Position numbers and translations under genes: made by a program
Shown: piece after piece, positions 6,919 to 15,238 of the stretch
Numbering within the stretch: the first letter of the stretch is position 1
Layout of the letters: the number at the start of each line of letters is the position of its first letter
Notes under the pieces: model-generated
Database searches by the model: none
What the model was told of the DNA's origin: nothing
Seen by the model: only the letters and a program-made list of their open reading frames with translations
Origin: Candidatus Parcubacteria bacterium
Lineage (GTDB): Bacteria > Patescibacteriota > Minisyncoccia > UBA6257 > 2-01-FULL-56-20
DNA length: 34,075 bases
Reading direction: 5' to 3'
Assembly: GCA_003599135.1 (NCBI GenBank)
Contig: QZIV01000006.1
Location: forward strand, 1 to 34,075

Positions 6919-7332
6919 ATGCCAACCATCAGACAACTCATGAAACAGGGACGCGAGTCCGCACGAGCGAAGTCAAAGTCGCCGGCATTGTCTTATCATT
7001 TCAATACGCTCAAGAACCGCCCGTCTGATTCGGCGTCCCCCTTTAAGCGCGGCGTGTGTCTGAAGGTTTTCACCACAACCCCCAAAAAACCGAACTCCGC
7101 GCTCCGCAAGGTCTGCCGGGTCCGCCTCACGAACGGAATGGAGGTTACCGCATACATTCCGGGAGAAGGACACGCCCTCCAAGAACATTCGCTTGTCATC
7201 ATTCGCGGCGGACGCGTGAAAGATCTGCCGGGTGTCCGGTATCACGTGGTTCGGGGGATACTAGACACGACCGGAGTGGAGGGCAGAAAGCAGCAGCGCT
7301 CAAAATACGGCGCGAAGCGACCGAAAGCATAA
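6919..7332 (+). CDS. rpsL: 30S ribosomal protein S12
   Basis: The 137-residue protein starting MPTIRQL is S12: [19 protein letters not shown] in the decoding-centre loop, then [17 protein letters not shown] and a KYGAKRPKA end. The start at 6919 was chosen over the in-frame upstream ATG at 6883 because S12 begins MPTI.QL and the extra 12 codons would cover the leader hairpin. The region between the N-terminus and KRGVC is about a dozen residues longer than in E. coli. S12 monitors codon-anticodon pairing in the A site. First gene of the str operon; rpsG follows after 4 nt. Confidence 0.97.
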   Translation: MPTIRQLMKQGRESARAKSKSPALSYHFNTLKNRPSDSASPFKRGVCLKVFTTTPKKPNSALRKVCRVRLTNGMEVTAYIPGEGHALQEHSLVIIRGGRVKDLPGVRYHVVRGILDTTGVEGRKQQRSKYGAKRPKA

Positions 7333-7336
7333 CCTT

Positions 7337-7810
7337 ATGAGAAAAAAGCGAGTATATAAAAAATATCACATCCCGGACATGAAATACGGCAGAGTCGATC
7401 TTGGCCGTTTCATCAATTACGTGATGCGGGATGGGAAGCGGTCCACGGCAGAGCGGATTGTCTACGACGCGTTCGACGCGATACACAAGGTTACGAAGCA
7501 GGAGCCGACGAAAGTTTTTGAGAAAGCATTCGAGAACGCGTCGCCAGTGCTCGAGGTGACTTCCCGGCGCGTCGGCGGCGCGAACTACCAGGTGCCCCAG
7601 GAGGTTCGGCCGGATCGACGATTCGTGCTTGCTGCACGCTGGATTATCGGAGCCGCCCGGAGCCGGAAAGGAAAGCCGATGGCGGAGAAACTCGCGGAGG
7701 AGCTTGTTGCCGCGTCGAAGAACGAAGGGGCTTCGATAAAGAAAAAACAGGATACCCACCGGATGGCCGAAGCAAACCGGGCTTTCGCTCACTTCGCGCG
7801 ATCGAGATAA
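7337..7810 (+). CDS. rpsG: 30S ribosomal protein S7
   Basis: At 157 residues it has normal S7 length. Recognisable S7 segments are [13 protein letters not shown] (about 34-46), the GGANYQVP loop and the [14 protein letters not shown] helix. S7 starts assembly of the 30S head and lies at the E site. It starts 4 nt after rpsL and is followed 47 nt later by fusA, the classical str order. In E. coli S7 represses its own operon; whether that holds here cannot be seen. No Shine-Dalgarno precedes the ATG. Confidence 0.97.
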   Translation: MRKKRVYKKYHIPDMKYGRVDLGRFINYVMRDGKRSTAERIVYDAFDAIHKVTKQEPTKVFEKAFENASPVLEVTSRRVGGANYQVPQEVRPDRRFVLAARWIIGAARSRKGKPMAEKLAEELVAASKNEGASIKKKQDTHRMAEANRAFAHFARSR

Positions 7811-7857
7811 AAGCACTTCCTTAACCGGACCCCCTTGCGTAATAGGGTGTTATTTCT

Positions 7858-9963
7858 ATGCCACGCCAATATCCAATTGAAAAAGTAAGAAATATAGGCA
7901 TTATTGCGCATATTGATGCCGGAAAAACGACCGTTTCTGAACGGGTGCTTTTTTATACCGGCGTTTCGCATAAGATCGGAGAAGTGCACGAAGGAACGAC
8001 GGTTATGGACTGGATGGAACAGGAACGGGAGCGGGGGATTACAATCACCTCGGCGGCGACGACGGCATTCTGGATCCCGACGTACCGGAAAGGAGACAAG
8101 AATTTTGAGCACAGAATCAATTTGATTGATACGCCGGGGCATATTGATTTCACCGTAGAGGTAAAGCGATCGCTCCGGGTCCTCGACGGCGCTGTCGTCG
8201 TTTTCGACGGCGTTGCCGGAGTCGAGCCGCAGTCCGAGACCAATTGGCACTATGCGGACGAATATCACGTGCCACGGGTGTGCTTCATCAACAAACTCGA
8301 TCGTTTGGGTGCAAGCTTCGAGAAAAGCCTCCGCTCCATCCACGAGCGACTTACGACGCACGCGGTGCCGATCCAGATTCCCATAGGGATCGAGTCAGGA
8401 TTTTCCGGCGTCGTGGACCTGCTTCGCAACACGGCATTCGAGTTCCAGGGCGACCATGGCGAGCGGATCGTCGAGGTTCCAATTCCGGAAGCTTTGAAGT
8501 CTGAAATTGAAAAACATCGCCATACGCTCATCGAAAAAATTGCCGACAATGACGACGAGCTTTTGCACAAATACCTTGAGGGGAAGGAAATTTCTATAGG
8601 CGAACTGAGAAAGGTTTTGAGGAAAGCGACGATCGCGAATAAACTGGTCCCGGTATTTTGCGGATCCGCGCTGAAGAACAAGGGCGTTCAGTTTGTACTC
8701 GATGCCGTTATCGATTACCTGCCGTCGCCGCTCGACTTGCCTCCGGTGAAAGGGATAGATCCGAAAACGGATGCGGAAATGAGCCGTGAGCCCAAAGACG
8801 AGGAGCCGTTCACGGCGCTCGCCTTTAAAATCGCAACGGATCCGTACGTTGGCACGCTTACGTATTTCCGGAACTATGCGGGAGTTCTGAAGCGGGGTTC
8901 GTATATGTTGAATGTCACGAAAGACAACCAAGAGCGGGTTGGGCGGCTTGTTCGGATGCATGCAAACTCCCGCGAAGAGGTTGAAGAAGTGTACGCCGGA
9001 GAGATTGCGGCGGTCGTGGGCTTGAAGAACACGACGACAGGCGACACGCTCGCCGCGCCGGATGCCCCGATTATCCTCGAGAAAATCATATTCCCCGAGC
9101 CCGTCATTGGCATCAAAATCGAGCCCAAAACCAAAGCTGACCAGGAGAAAATGGGCGTTGCGCTTCGCCGCCTTGCGGACGAAGATCCAACGTTCCGGGT
9201 GTCGGGCGACATAGAAACCGGCGAGACGATTATTGCCGGAATGGGGGAGTTGCACTTGGAGATTATTGTCGACCGCATGAAGCGCGAGTTCGGAGTTGAG
9301 GCAAACGTCGGGCGTCCGCAGGTTGCCTATAAAGAGACCATCACCGCCGAAGGAGACGCCGAAGGGAAGTACATCCGGCAGTCGGGTGGCCGCGGTCAGT
9401 ACGGTCACGTGAGACTCAAGGTAAAGCCTTTAGAGCGGGGCGCCGGGTTTGTCTTTGAAGACGCGATCAAGGGGGGAGTGATTCCGCAGGAGTTCATTCC
9501 AGCAACTGAAAAAGGCGTAAAAGAAGCACTGGACAAGGGTGTTGTCGCGCATTACCCGATGACTGATATTGAAGTTACGCTCTACGACGGCTCGTTCCAC
9601 GAAGTTGATTCGTCGGAGGCGGCATTTAAGATTGCAGGTTCAATGGCGCTTCAGGAAGCGGCAAAACGTGCGAAGCCAGTAATCCTCGAACCGATCATGA
9701 AAGTGCAGGTGATCGTGCCGCCGGATTTCTTGGGGGAAGTTACTGGCGATCTAAACTCGCGGCGAGGGAAAATCGAGGCAATTGACGACCGGCCGAACAT
9801 CAAGGTGATTGACGCGAAAGTGCCGCTTTCCGAGATGTTCGGGTATGCCACCCAAATCAGATCGATGACGCAGGGGAGAGGGTCGTTCACTATGGAATTT
9901 GATCACCGAGAGGCGGTTCCCCAGAATGTCGCCCAGCTGATTATCGAGGGAAAGCGTAGGTAG
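7858..9963 (+). CDS. fusA: Elongation factor G
   Basis: At 701 residues this is full-length EF-G. GTPase motifs: G1 AHIDAGKTT (17-25), switch I with [10 protein letters not shown]3 DTPGHIDF and G4 NKLD. Domain II, the domain III-V region ([18 protein letters not shown]) and the domain IV tip loop ([10 protein letters not shown]) are all present. It drives translocation of tRNA and mRNA after peptide transfer and ribosome recycling with RRF. Last gene of the str operon. tuf does not follow in the same leader but has its own promoter about 140 nt downstream. Confidence 0.98.
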   Translation: MPRQYPIEKVRNIGIIAHIDAGKTTVSERVLFYTGVSHKIGEVHEGTTVMDWMEQERERGITITSAATTAFWIPTYRKGDKNFEHRINLIDTPGHIDFTVEVKRSLRVLDGAVVVFDGVAGVEPQSETNWHYADEYHVPRVCFINKLDRLGASFEKSLRSIHERLTTHAVPIQIPIGIESGFSGVVDLLRNTAFEFQGDHGERIVEVPIPEALKSEIEKHRHTLIEKIADNDDELLHKYLEGKEISIGELRKVLRKATIANKLVPVFCGSALKNKGVQFVLDAVIDYLPSPLDLPPVKGIDPKTDAEMSREPKDEEPFTALAFKIATDPYVGTLTYFRNYAGVLKRGSYMLNVTKDNQERVGRLVRMHANSREEVEEVYAGEIAAVVGLKNTTTGDTLAAPDAPIILEKIIFPEPVIGIKIEPKTKADQEKMGVALRRLADEDPTFRVSGDIETGETIIAGMGELHLEIIVDRMKREFGVEANVGRPQVAYKETITAEGDAEGKYIRQSGGRGQYGHVRLKVKPLERGAGFVFEDAIKGGVIPQEFIPATEKGVKEALDKGVVAHYPMTDIEVTLYDGSFHEVDSSEAAFKIAGSMALQEAAKRAKPVILEPIMKVQVIVPPDFLGEVTGDLNSRRGKIEAIDDRPNIKVIDAKVPLSEMFGYATQIRSMTQGRGSFTMEFDHREAVPQNVAQLIIEGKRR

Positions 9964-10101
9964 CTTTTCCGAGACCCTGAGCGCAGTCGCCTGTTCGACT
10001 CGGCTCAAGGCGATCCTGAACAAGGTTGAACGGGTCGAAGGATTGAAGGGAAAAAACGATAGGCTTAACCTCTCTTATTTTATCCACAATAGACCCGGGG
10101 G
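9964..10101. repeat. fusA-tuf spacer with dispersed repeat, copy 3
   Basis: No gene. From about 9977 to 10040 the sequence holds diverged CTGAGC/GTCGAAG units like those at 1188 and 5977. TCGCCT and AGGCGA form a short stem. No clear terminator T-run follows. Confidence 0.4.
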
Positions 10102-10129
10102 TTGACAGAACCAGGGAAACCCGTACAAT
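10102..10129 (+). promoter_or_regulatory. tuf promoter
   Basis: TTGACA (10102-10107), 16-bp spacer, TACAAT (10124-10129). It predicts a start near 10136 and a leader of about 32 nt without a Shine-Dalgarno sequence. Confidence 0.8.
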
Positions 10130-10167
10130 TCACTCTCGTCGTCGAATATAAGTACATAACATAAACC

Positions 10168-11367
10168 ATGGCAGAAAAAGAGAAATTTAGTCGCGCAAAG
10201 CCGCACGTGAACGTGGGGACGATCGGTCATGTCGATCACGGAAAAACAACGCTCACCGCGGCGATTACGCACGTCCTCTTTATGAAAGGTTTAGCGAAGA
10301 AAGAGGAGGGAGTCGACCAGATTGATAATGCTCCCGAAGAGAAGGCGCGCGGCATTACGATCGCACTTCACCACTCGGAATACGAGTCCGAGAAACGTCA
10401 CTACGCCCACATCGATGCGCCGGGGCATGCCGACTATATCAAAAACATGATTACGGGGGCCGCCCAGATGGACGGTTCCGTTCTTGTTGTCGCAGCGACC
10501 GACGGCCCGATGCCGCAGACGCGGGAACACATTCTCCTCGCTCGCCAAGTGGGCGTTCCGGCGATCGTCGTATTCTTGAACAAAGTTGATCAGGTAGATG
10601 ATCCGGAGCTAGTCGACCTCGTTGAATCAGAGGTTCGAGAACTTTTGAAGAAATACGAATTTCCGGGCGACAAGACCCCGATTATTCGCGGGTCGGCCTT
10701 GAAAGCGTTGAACGCGAAGTCGGCGGATGACGCAGATGCAAAGCCGATTTTGGATCTCGTCAAAGCTCTTGATGAGTATATCCCCGAGCCGGTTCGAGAA
10801 CTTGATAAGCCGTTCCTTATGCCCGTTGAGGATGTCTTCTCCATTGAAGGCCGCGGGACGGTTGTAACGGGCCGAGTGGAGCGCGGAAAAGTTAAGATAA
10901 ACGAAGAAATAGAAATCGTTGGATTAAAGCCGACTCAGAAAACTGTCGTGACGGGCATCGAGATGTTTAATAAGCTCCTTGATGAAGGCATGGCGGGCGA
11001 TAACGTCGGTATCCTTCTTCGTGGCTTGAAAAAAGAGGACGTTGAGCGCGGTCAGGTTGTGGTAAAGCCGGGTACGATCACGCCTCACACGGAGTTTGAA
11101 ACCGAAGTGTATATCCTAAGCAAAGAGGAAGGTGGACGCCACTCGCCCTTCTTTGCGGGGTATAAGCCGCAGTTCTATATCCGGACGACCGACGTAACCG
11201 GAGAAATCACGTTACCGCAAGGAATGGAGATGGTGATGCCGGGGGATACTATAAAACTTAGCGTGAAACTTATCTCGCCGGTTGCTCTTGAAGAAAAACA
11301 GCGTTTCGCTATTCGGGAAGGCGGGAAGACCGTCGGCGCGGGAGTCGTAACGAAAATCTTGAAGTAG
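10168..11367 (+). CDS. tuf: Elongation factor Tu
   Basis: This 399-residue protein delivers aminoacyl-tRNA to the ribosome. GTPase motifs: G1 GHVDHGKT (20-27), switch I RGITI (61-65), G3 DAPGHADY (83-90) and G4 NKVD (138-141). Domains II and III are complete. In G3, DAPGH replaces the usual DCPGH, so the conserved Cys is Ala84. Strand residues after switch I (ALHHSEYES) also differ from the common TAHVEYET. The C-terminal [14 protein letters not shown] keeps Thr388, equivalent to the threonine that P1 Doc phosphorylates. Transcribed from its own promoter and followed 7 nt later by an orphan gene. Confidence 0.98.
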   Translation: MAEKEKFSRAKPHVNVGTIGHVDHGKTTLTAAITHVLFMKGLAKKEEGVDQIDNAPEEKARGITIALHHSEYESEKRHYAHIDAPGHADYIKNMITGAAQMDGSVLVVAATDGPMPQTREHILLARQVGVPAIVVFLNKVDQVDDPELVDLVESEVRELLKKYEFPGDKTPIIRGSALKALNAKSADDADAKPILDLVKALDEYIPEPVRELDKPFLMPVEDVFSIEGRGTVVTGRVERGKVKINEEIEIVGLKPTQKTVVTGIEMFNKLLDEGMAGDNVGILLRGLKKEDVERGQVVVKPGTITPHTEFETEVYILSKEEGGRHSPFFAGYKPQFYIRTTDVTGEITLPQGMEMVMPGDTIKLSVKLISPVALEEKQRFAIREGGKTVGAGVVTKILK

Positions 11368-11374
11368 GAAAATC

Positions 11375-11710
11375 ATGGGTATTGAGAGAATGCCAGCCCC
11401 AGGACAGCCGCAAGATTCTTCTTTGGAGCACCAGGAGGAGAATACTGATGCAAAACGCGCTGACGCCGTGATAGGTCGTTATGCTGCGGTAAATTTTTAT
11501 TTCTTTGAAGCTCCGGATGGCAGGCTTTTCTTCGGTAACCCAAACAACTCCTCGGTTCGTAAAGCTATTGATTCTGGTAAGTATCGGGTCTATGGATTGT
11601 ACGGCAGTGAGAACCAAGCTTCACGAGAGGAGCTTCGATCCAAAATAATTCAGAAATTGCGAGAAGATCCAAACTATTCTTTCAAGCCCGAAGAAAAAGA
11701 TTTTGAATAA
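11375..11710 (+). CDS. Orphan small protein between tuf and rpsJ
   Basis: This 111-residue ORF begins 7 nt after the tuf stop. Residues 1-30 are polar and probably disordered. Residues 33-75 read as a small folded core (IGRYAAVNFYFFEAPDGRLFFGNPNN, then KAIDSGKYRVYGLYG), and the last 30 form a charged helix and tail. It has no signal peptide, membrane segment or motif I recognise. Its base use looks more AT-rich than that of its r-protein neighbours, as in a weakly selected or recently gained gene. It sits in a very highly expressed operon, where an insertion is unusual. It is probably translated, but I have no function to propose. Confidence 0.6.
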   Translation: MGIERMPAPGQPQDSSLEHQEENTDAKRADAVIGRYAAVNFYFFEAPDGRLFFGNPNNSSVRKAIDSGKYRVYGLYGSENQASREELRSKIIQKLREDPNYSFKPEEKDFE

Positions 11711-11760
11711 GGGCTGTACCTTACCCTCGGGGACGGTTTGCTCCTTGATTCCTTACGGCG

Positions 11761-12093
11761 ATGGCAAAAAAGAAAGAGGTTGAAGTTCCGCAGAAAGTTC
11801 GGCTCCGAATCAAATCGTACGATCATAAGCTTATCGATACCTCCGCGCGCCAAATTATCGAAGCCGCGGAACGGAACGACGCGAAGGTCGTCGGCCCGAT
11901 CCCGTTGCCCACCGAGATCAAGCGGTACACGGTGAATCGTTCTTCCTTCGTTCACAAGGATTCCCGCGAGCAATTCGAACTCCGGATCCACAAGCGGCTC
12001 ATCGACATTCTGAATCCGAGCCAAAGGATTATCGAGTCTCTTTCGAGTCTGAATCTGCCTGCAGGAGTCGATATAGAAATAAAGATGGCTTAA
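11761..12093 (+). CDS. rpsJ: 30S ribosomal protein S10
   Basis: The 110-residue protein matches S10: [13 protein letters not shown] near the N-terminus, the VGPIPLPT loop, [23 protein letters not shown] and a C-terminal EIKMA. S10 belongs to the 30S head and in other bacteria is NusE, which links ribosomes or antitermination complexes to RNA polymerase. The start gives [11 protein letters not shown], slightly longer than usual. It probably shares a transcript with tuf. It is separated from rplC by 482 nt of structured non-coding sequence, which breaks the usual S10-L3 coupling. Confidence 0.96.
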   Translation: MAKKKEVEVPQKVRLRIKSYDHKLIDTSARQIIEAAERNDAKVVGPIPLPTEIKRYTVNRSSFVHKDSREQFELRIHKRLIDILNPSQRIIESLSSLNLPAGVDIEIKMA

Positions 12094-12104
12094 AGGATCT
12101 CGGG

Positions 12105-12242
12105 ATTCTTTCCGCGAGAACCGATGTCGCCTCACCTCCAGCGGGTGAGGCGCATCTGCATCTCGTCCCGACGGCTCTCTCCGCCGACTGGCGGATTAAG
12201 ACCAAGCCCATCGGGACTCCGATAGCTTCTCGCAAAAAGAAT
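12105..12242 (+). ncRNA. Branched structured RNA element downstream of rpsJ
   Basis: Four helices close on each other. P1: ATTCTTT and GCGAGAA (12105-12120) pair with TTCTCGC and AAAGAAT (12227-12242) around a CC/AA internal loop. P2: 12123-12136 pairs with 12144-12156 (13 pairs, one bulge). P3: GTCCCGA (12165-12171) with TCGGGAC (12211-12217), capped by P4 TCCGCC-GACT-GGCGGA (12180-12195). A terminator-like hairpin follows at 12266. I do not recognise a named RNA family. It could be a stable 3' element of the rpsJ mRNA, a separate small RNA, or palindromic repeats nested by chance. Confidence 0.55.
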
Positions 12243-12265
12243 TCTTCGATCTTTGGAGAAGGCTG

Positions 12266-12294
12266 AAATCGCTCGAGAGGGCGGTTTTTGGTTT
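12266..12294 (+). terminator. Terminator of the tuf-rpsJ transcript
   Basis: AAATCGCTC (12266-12274), GAGA loop, GGGCGGTTT (12279-12287), then TTGGTTTT. Nine pairs, two of them G-T, and an interrupted T-run make it moderate in strength. Confidence 0.55.
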
Positions 12295-12357
12295 TGAGAT
12301 TTTTCTCACCTAGATTCATTATTCAAACCCTCAATTTGAGAGAGCTTCTCGGCTTAT

Positions 12358-12386
12358 TTGACTTGTTAGCCGTCCTGCCCTATGAT
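12358..12386 (+). promoter_or_regulatory. rplC operon promoter
   Basis: TTGACT (12358-12363), a 17-bp spacer, TATGAT (12381-12386). Each box matches consensus at five of six positions. Expected start is near 12393, giving a leader of about 183 nt before the long rplC-to-secY operon. Confidence 0.8.
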
Positions 12387-12393
12387 AACCCCG

Positions 12394-12575
12394 ATCTCTT
12401 TAATGGTCCCGCCTTCGTTACACAAAGAGATATATTGGTAGCGGGATTTCACAAGGATAGCCGATCGCCGGGGCTAGCCTTCGGCGGTTTTTTGTTAGAT
12501 TCTGGCTCGCGAGTGAGAACGAATGATTGCCAAATCTTACATCCCGCAGAATGCGGAGATACATTCTAAAAATTC
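12394..12575 (+). ncRNA. rplC leader RNA: putative pseudoknot, attenuator and start-site hairpin
   Basis: ATCTCTTT (12394-12401) pairs with AAAGAGAT (12424-12431). Inside that loop TCCCGC (12407-12412) can pair with GCGGGA (12441-12446) beyond it, which makes an H-type pseudoknot. A terminator-like hairpin follows (12464-12488 plus T6, 12488-12493). CCGCC (12409-12413) can instead pair with GGCGG (12483-12487) of the terminator arm, a possible antiterminator. A second TCCCGC (12542-12547) and alternative hairpins (CCGC/GCGG; AGAATG/CATTCT) lie just before the start codon. The layout fits an r-protein autogenous leader, with L3 or L4 as plausible ligands. The 93-codon ORF inside (12288-12569) is not convincing. 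Confidence 0.6.
12464..12493 (+). terminator. Attenuator-type terminator in the rplC leader
   Basis: ATCGCCG (12464-12470) pairs with CGGCGGT (12482-12488), with further pairs inside, followed by six T. It lies about 80 nt before rplC and so would stop transcription before the operon unless disrupted. Confidence 0.65.
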
Positions 12576-13118
12576 ATGATGATTTTGGGAAAAAAATTGA
12601 AAATGAGTCAGGTATGGAAAGGCGAGAAGGTAATTCCCGTAACGCTTATTCAAGCCGCCCCGAATAAGATCTCTCTGCGGCGCACGAAAGAACGTGACGG
12701 GTACGACGCGATTCAACTTGCGCTCGGAAGAAAAAAGCGGGAATTCAAAATGTCCGGTGACTCAAAAGATCTGACCGAAGGCGGAGAGGTTACCGTTTCC
12801 GCATTCAAAGAAGGAGATATCGTTAAAGTAAGCGGGATCTCCAAAGGGCGCGGATTTCAGGGAGTCGTAAAGCGTCATGGATTCGCTGGCGGTCCAAAGA
12901 CGCACGGTCAGAAAAATAGATTCCGCGCGCCCGGTTCGATCGGAAGCACGGCGTTCCAGCGCGTGGTTCCAGGACGCCGAATGGCGGGTCATATGGGAAA
13001 CGAGCGGGTTACCGTGAGAAACTTGGAAGTTGTGAGTCTTGATCCGGAAAAAAACCTCATTTTCTTAAAAGGTGCGGTTCCGGGAGCTCCGGGAGGACTC
13101 ATTGAAATACGGAAATAA
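12576..13118 (+). CDS. rplC: 50S ribosomal protein L3
   Basis: The 180-residue protein is L3, somewhat shorter than the 209 residues of E. coli. It starts MMILGKKLKMSQVW and carries GISKGRGFQGVVKRHGFAGGPKTHG and GSIGSTAFQRVVPGRRMAGHMG, the loop reaching towards the peptidyl-transferase centre. The ATG at 12579 is equally possible as the start. L3 is an early assembly protein of the 50S subunit. It is the first gene behind the structured leader described above, and rplD follows after 9 nt. Confidence 0.97.
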   Translation: MMILGKKLKMSQVWKGEKVIPVTLIQAAPNKISLRRTKERDGYDAIQLALGRKKREFKMSGDSKDLTEGGEVTVSAFKEGDIVKVSGISKGRGFQGVVKRHGFAGGPKTHGQKNRFRAPGSIGSTAFQRVVPGRRMAGHMGNERVTVRNLEVVSLDPEKNLIFLKGAVPGAPGGLIEIRK

Positions 13119-13127
13119 AAGAGGAAC

Positions 13128-13781
13128 ATGAAGACAGAAGTTTATAGCATGGAGAACAAGCGAGTCGGAGAGATTGAGCTCCCCGACGGGATATTCGGCA
13201 TGAGGTGGAATCCGTCGCTTGTCGAACAGGTGGTGCTCGCGGAACGAGCGAATCGCCGGCGCCCTTGGGCGCACGCAAAAGGGAGGTCAGAAGTCCGTGG
13301 CGGAGGCCGGAAACCCTGGCAGCAAAAAGGAACTGGCCGCGCCAGACATGGCTCAATTCGGTCGCCTCTGTGGGTGGGCGGCGGAAAAGCCCACGGGCCG
13401 AATAAGGAACGGACATACGAACAAAAAATCAACAAGAAAATGAAACGGTTGGCACTCTTCAGTATCCTTTCGGAGAAACTTCGCCAAGGAGAAGTAAAGG
13501 TTTTCGATTCGTTTCGCATCGAACAACCCAAGACGAAAATCCTCGCGCAGGCGTTTCAGAAACTCATCACCCAGTCAAAAAAAGAGAGAGCTTATAATGT
13601 TCTTGTCATTCCGCGGCCGGATGAAAAGTTTCTCTATCGCGCCGGATCCAACTTACCGAAAACGAAAGTCATCTCACCCTTATCCTTGAACACCTACGAC
13701 CTTCTTGCTCACAAGAACATTTTTATTGACCAGAATGCGGTTCTGGCGATCAAGGAGCACTATACAGTTAAAAAGTCATGA
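13128..13781 (+). CDS. rplD: 50S ribosomal protein L4
   Basis: This 217-residue protein has the L4 N-terminal strand region and the long basic loop lining the peptide exit tunnel (RGGGRKPWQQKGTGRARHGSIRSPLWVGGG split over about 57-85), then the globular KMKRLALFSILSEKL part. L4 is the autogenous repressor of the S10 operon in E. coli, so it is a candidate ligand for the leader at 12394-12575. It is one of the few genes here with a plausible Shine-Dalgarno (GAGGA, about 6 nt before the ATG). It overlaps rplW by 4 nt (ATGA). Confidence 0.96.
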   Translation: MKTEVYSMENKRVGEIELPDGIFGMRWNPSLVEQVVLAERANRRRPWAHAKGRSEVRGGGRKPWQQKGTGRARHGSIRSPLWVGGGKAHGPNKERTYEQKINKKMKRLALFSILSEKLRQGEVKVFDSFRIEQPKTKILAQAFQKLITQSKKERAYNVLVIPRPDEKFLYRAGSNLPKTKVISPLSLNTYDLLAHKNIFIDQNAVLAIKEHYTVKKS

Positions 13782-14056
13782 AAGACGTTTTCATAATTAA
13801 AAAACCCTGGATCACAGAGAAATCCACCCGCTTGAACGAGATGGGGAAATATGTTTTTATGGTCCAACCCTCTGCGACGAAAAACGAAGTGGGAAAATTG
13901 GTTGAAGAAATATATCACGTGCATCCAATACGCGTTCACATCGTCCGTCGTCCGGGGAAAGAAAAACGGTTCCGGAATGTTTCTGGAACGCAGGGGAAAT
14001 ATAAAAAGGCGATTGTGACACTCAAAGCAGGAGAGAAAATTGATCTTGGGAGATAA
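13778..14056 (+). CDS. rplW: 50S ribosomal protein L23
   Basis: At 92 residues this matches bacterial L23. It begins with a KKPWITEKSTRLNEMGKYVFMV segment and continues with KNEVGKLVEEIYHVHPIRVHIVRRPGK. L23 sits at the exit of the peptide tunnel and docks trigger factor and SRP. It starts inside the last codons of rplD by an ATGA overlap, so it is probably coupled to it. rplB follows after 5 nt. Confidence 0.96.
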   Translation: MKDVFIIKKPWITEKSTRLNEMGKYVFMVQPSATKNEVGKLVEEIYHVHPIRVHIVRRPGKEKRFRNVSGTQGKYKKAIVTLKAGEKIDLGR

Positions 14057-14061
14057 CTACG

Positions 14062-14883
14062 ATGAAATCCTATTCACCTACAACTCCATCGCGAAGACAG
14101 ATGACCGTTTCCGATTACAAGACGCTTACGAAAACGCGTCCGCATAAACCGCTCTTGGAGCGTCTAAAGCAGCATGGCGGCAGGAATTCCCAGGGGAGGA
14201 TCACAATGCGTCATCAGGGTGGGGGGAATAAGAAGCTCTACCGGATGATCGACTTCAAACAAGACCGATTGAACGAGCCGGCGAAGGTTAAAACGCTTGA
14301 GTATGATCCTTACCGAACAGCTTTCATTGCGCTTCTCGAGTACGGGAACGCCGAACGGCGATACATTCTTGCGCCGCACGGACTTGAGGTCGGCCAGGAA
14401 GTCGTCGTGGGAGAGACCGTTCCCTTGAAGCCCGGCAATCGAATGAAACTCAAAAATATCCCCGTGGGGTATCAAATCCATAACGTAGAGCTTGAACCCG
14501 GACGGGGCGGCCAGCTCGTACGGAGCGCCGGCTCGTATGCAGAGATTCTTGCAAACGCAGATGGCTATACCGACTTGAAAATGCCTTCGGGAGAAGTACG
14601 CCGGGTCCGATGGGACGGGTTTGCTTCTTTGGGACAGCTCTCGAACCCTGAACATAACTTGGTTGTCATCGGGAAGGCGGGGCGTTCCCGATGGCTCGGT
14701 GTCCGGCCGACCGTGAGAGGTTCGGTCATGAATCCGGTTGACCATCCGTACGGAGGCGGAGAAGGAAGAACTCAGCGCGGTACGAGAAAACCGAAAACGA
14801 AATGGGGTAAAGTCACCGGAGGCAGGAAGACGAGAGGGAGGCGCAAGCGTTCAAACGCCTTCATTATCAAGCGTCGAAAATAA
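14062..14883 (+). CDS. rplB: 50S ribosomal protein L2
   Basis: This is a full-length L2 of 273 residues. Recognisable parts are GRITMRHQGGGNKKLYRMIDF (split by position about 42-63), the SH3-like RNA-binding core, and the C-terminal VRGSVMNPVDHPYGGGEGRT region. The latter contains the conserved His of the peptidyl-transferase neighbourhood (DHPYGGGEG). The basic tail is complete. L2 is needed for joining the subunits and for peptide-bond formation. Flanked closely by rplW and rpsS in the standard order. Confidence 0.98.
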   Translation: MKSYSPTTPSRRQMTVSDYKTLTKTRPHKPLLERLKQHGGRNSQGRITMRHQGGGNKKLYRMIDFKQDRLNEPAKVKTLEYDPYRTAFIALLEYGNAERRYILAPHGLEVGQEVVVGETVPLKPGNRMKLKNIPVGYQIHNVELEPGRGGQLVRSAGSYAEILANADGYTDLKMPSGEVRRVRWDGFASLGQLSNPEHNLVVIGKAGRSRWLGVRPTVRGSVMNPVDHPYGGGEGRTQRGTRKPKTKWGKVTGGRKTRGRRKRSNAFIIKRRK

Positions 14884-14901
14884 GACCCGAACGAAACTCA
14901 T

Positions 14902-15237
14902 ATGGCAAGAAGCAGTAAAAAAGGTCCATTCGTGGATCCAAAACTCCTCAAAAAAATATCCAAAATAAAACCGGAAGGCGGCGCGGTCATTAAAACGTGG
15001 TCGCGGGCTTCCGAAATTGCTCCCGAGATGGTCGGGTACACGTTCGGCGTCCATAACGGAAAAATTTTTGTCGAAGTTAAAGTAACGGAGGAGATGGTGG
15101 GACACCGGCTTGGAGAATTTTCACACACGCGGAAGTTCGTAAAACACGGAGGCAAGATCCAGCGCGAGCTTGAACAGAAAACGACAGAGGGCGCTGCAAC
15201 CCAGGCGGCTCCAGCCGCGAAGGCGGAAAAGAAATAA
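14902..15237 (+). CDS. rpsS: 30S ribosomal protein S19
   Basis: The 111-residue product opens with [19 protein letters not shown] and carries [23 protein letters not shown] and [12 protein letters not shown], all typical of S19. It is about 20 residues longer than E. coli S19 because of a low-complexity tail rich in Ala and Lys after about residue 92. S19 contacts S13 and the A-site finger in the 30S head. Stop and next start are adjacent (rplV begins at 15239), with no Shine-Dalgarno. Confidence 0.96.
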   Translation: MARSSKKGPFVDPKLLKKISKIKPEGGAVIKTWSRASEIAPEMVGYTFGVHNGKIFVEVKVTEEMVGHRLGEFSHTRKFVKHGGKIQRELEQKTTEGAATQAAPAAKAEKK

Positions 15238-15238
15238 T

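Noticed and set aside
8395-9408. 337-codon minus-strand ORF inside fusA
   Set aside because: It is the antisense shadow of EF-G, without domain signals.
12288-12569. 93-codon ORF between rpsJ and rplC
   Set aside because: It runs across the terminator, the promoter and the leader helices, has no family resemblance and would start before the predicted transcript.
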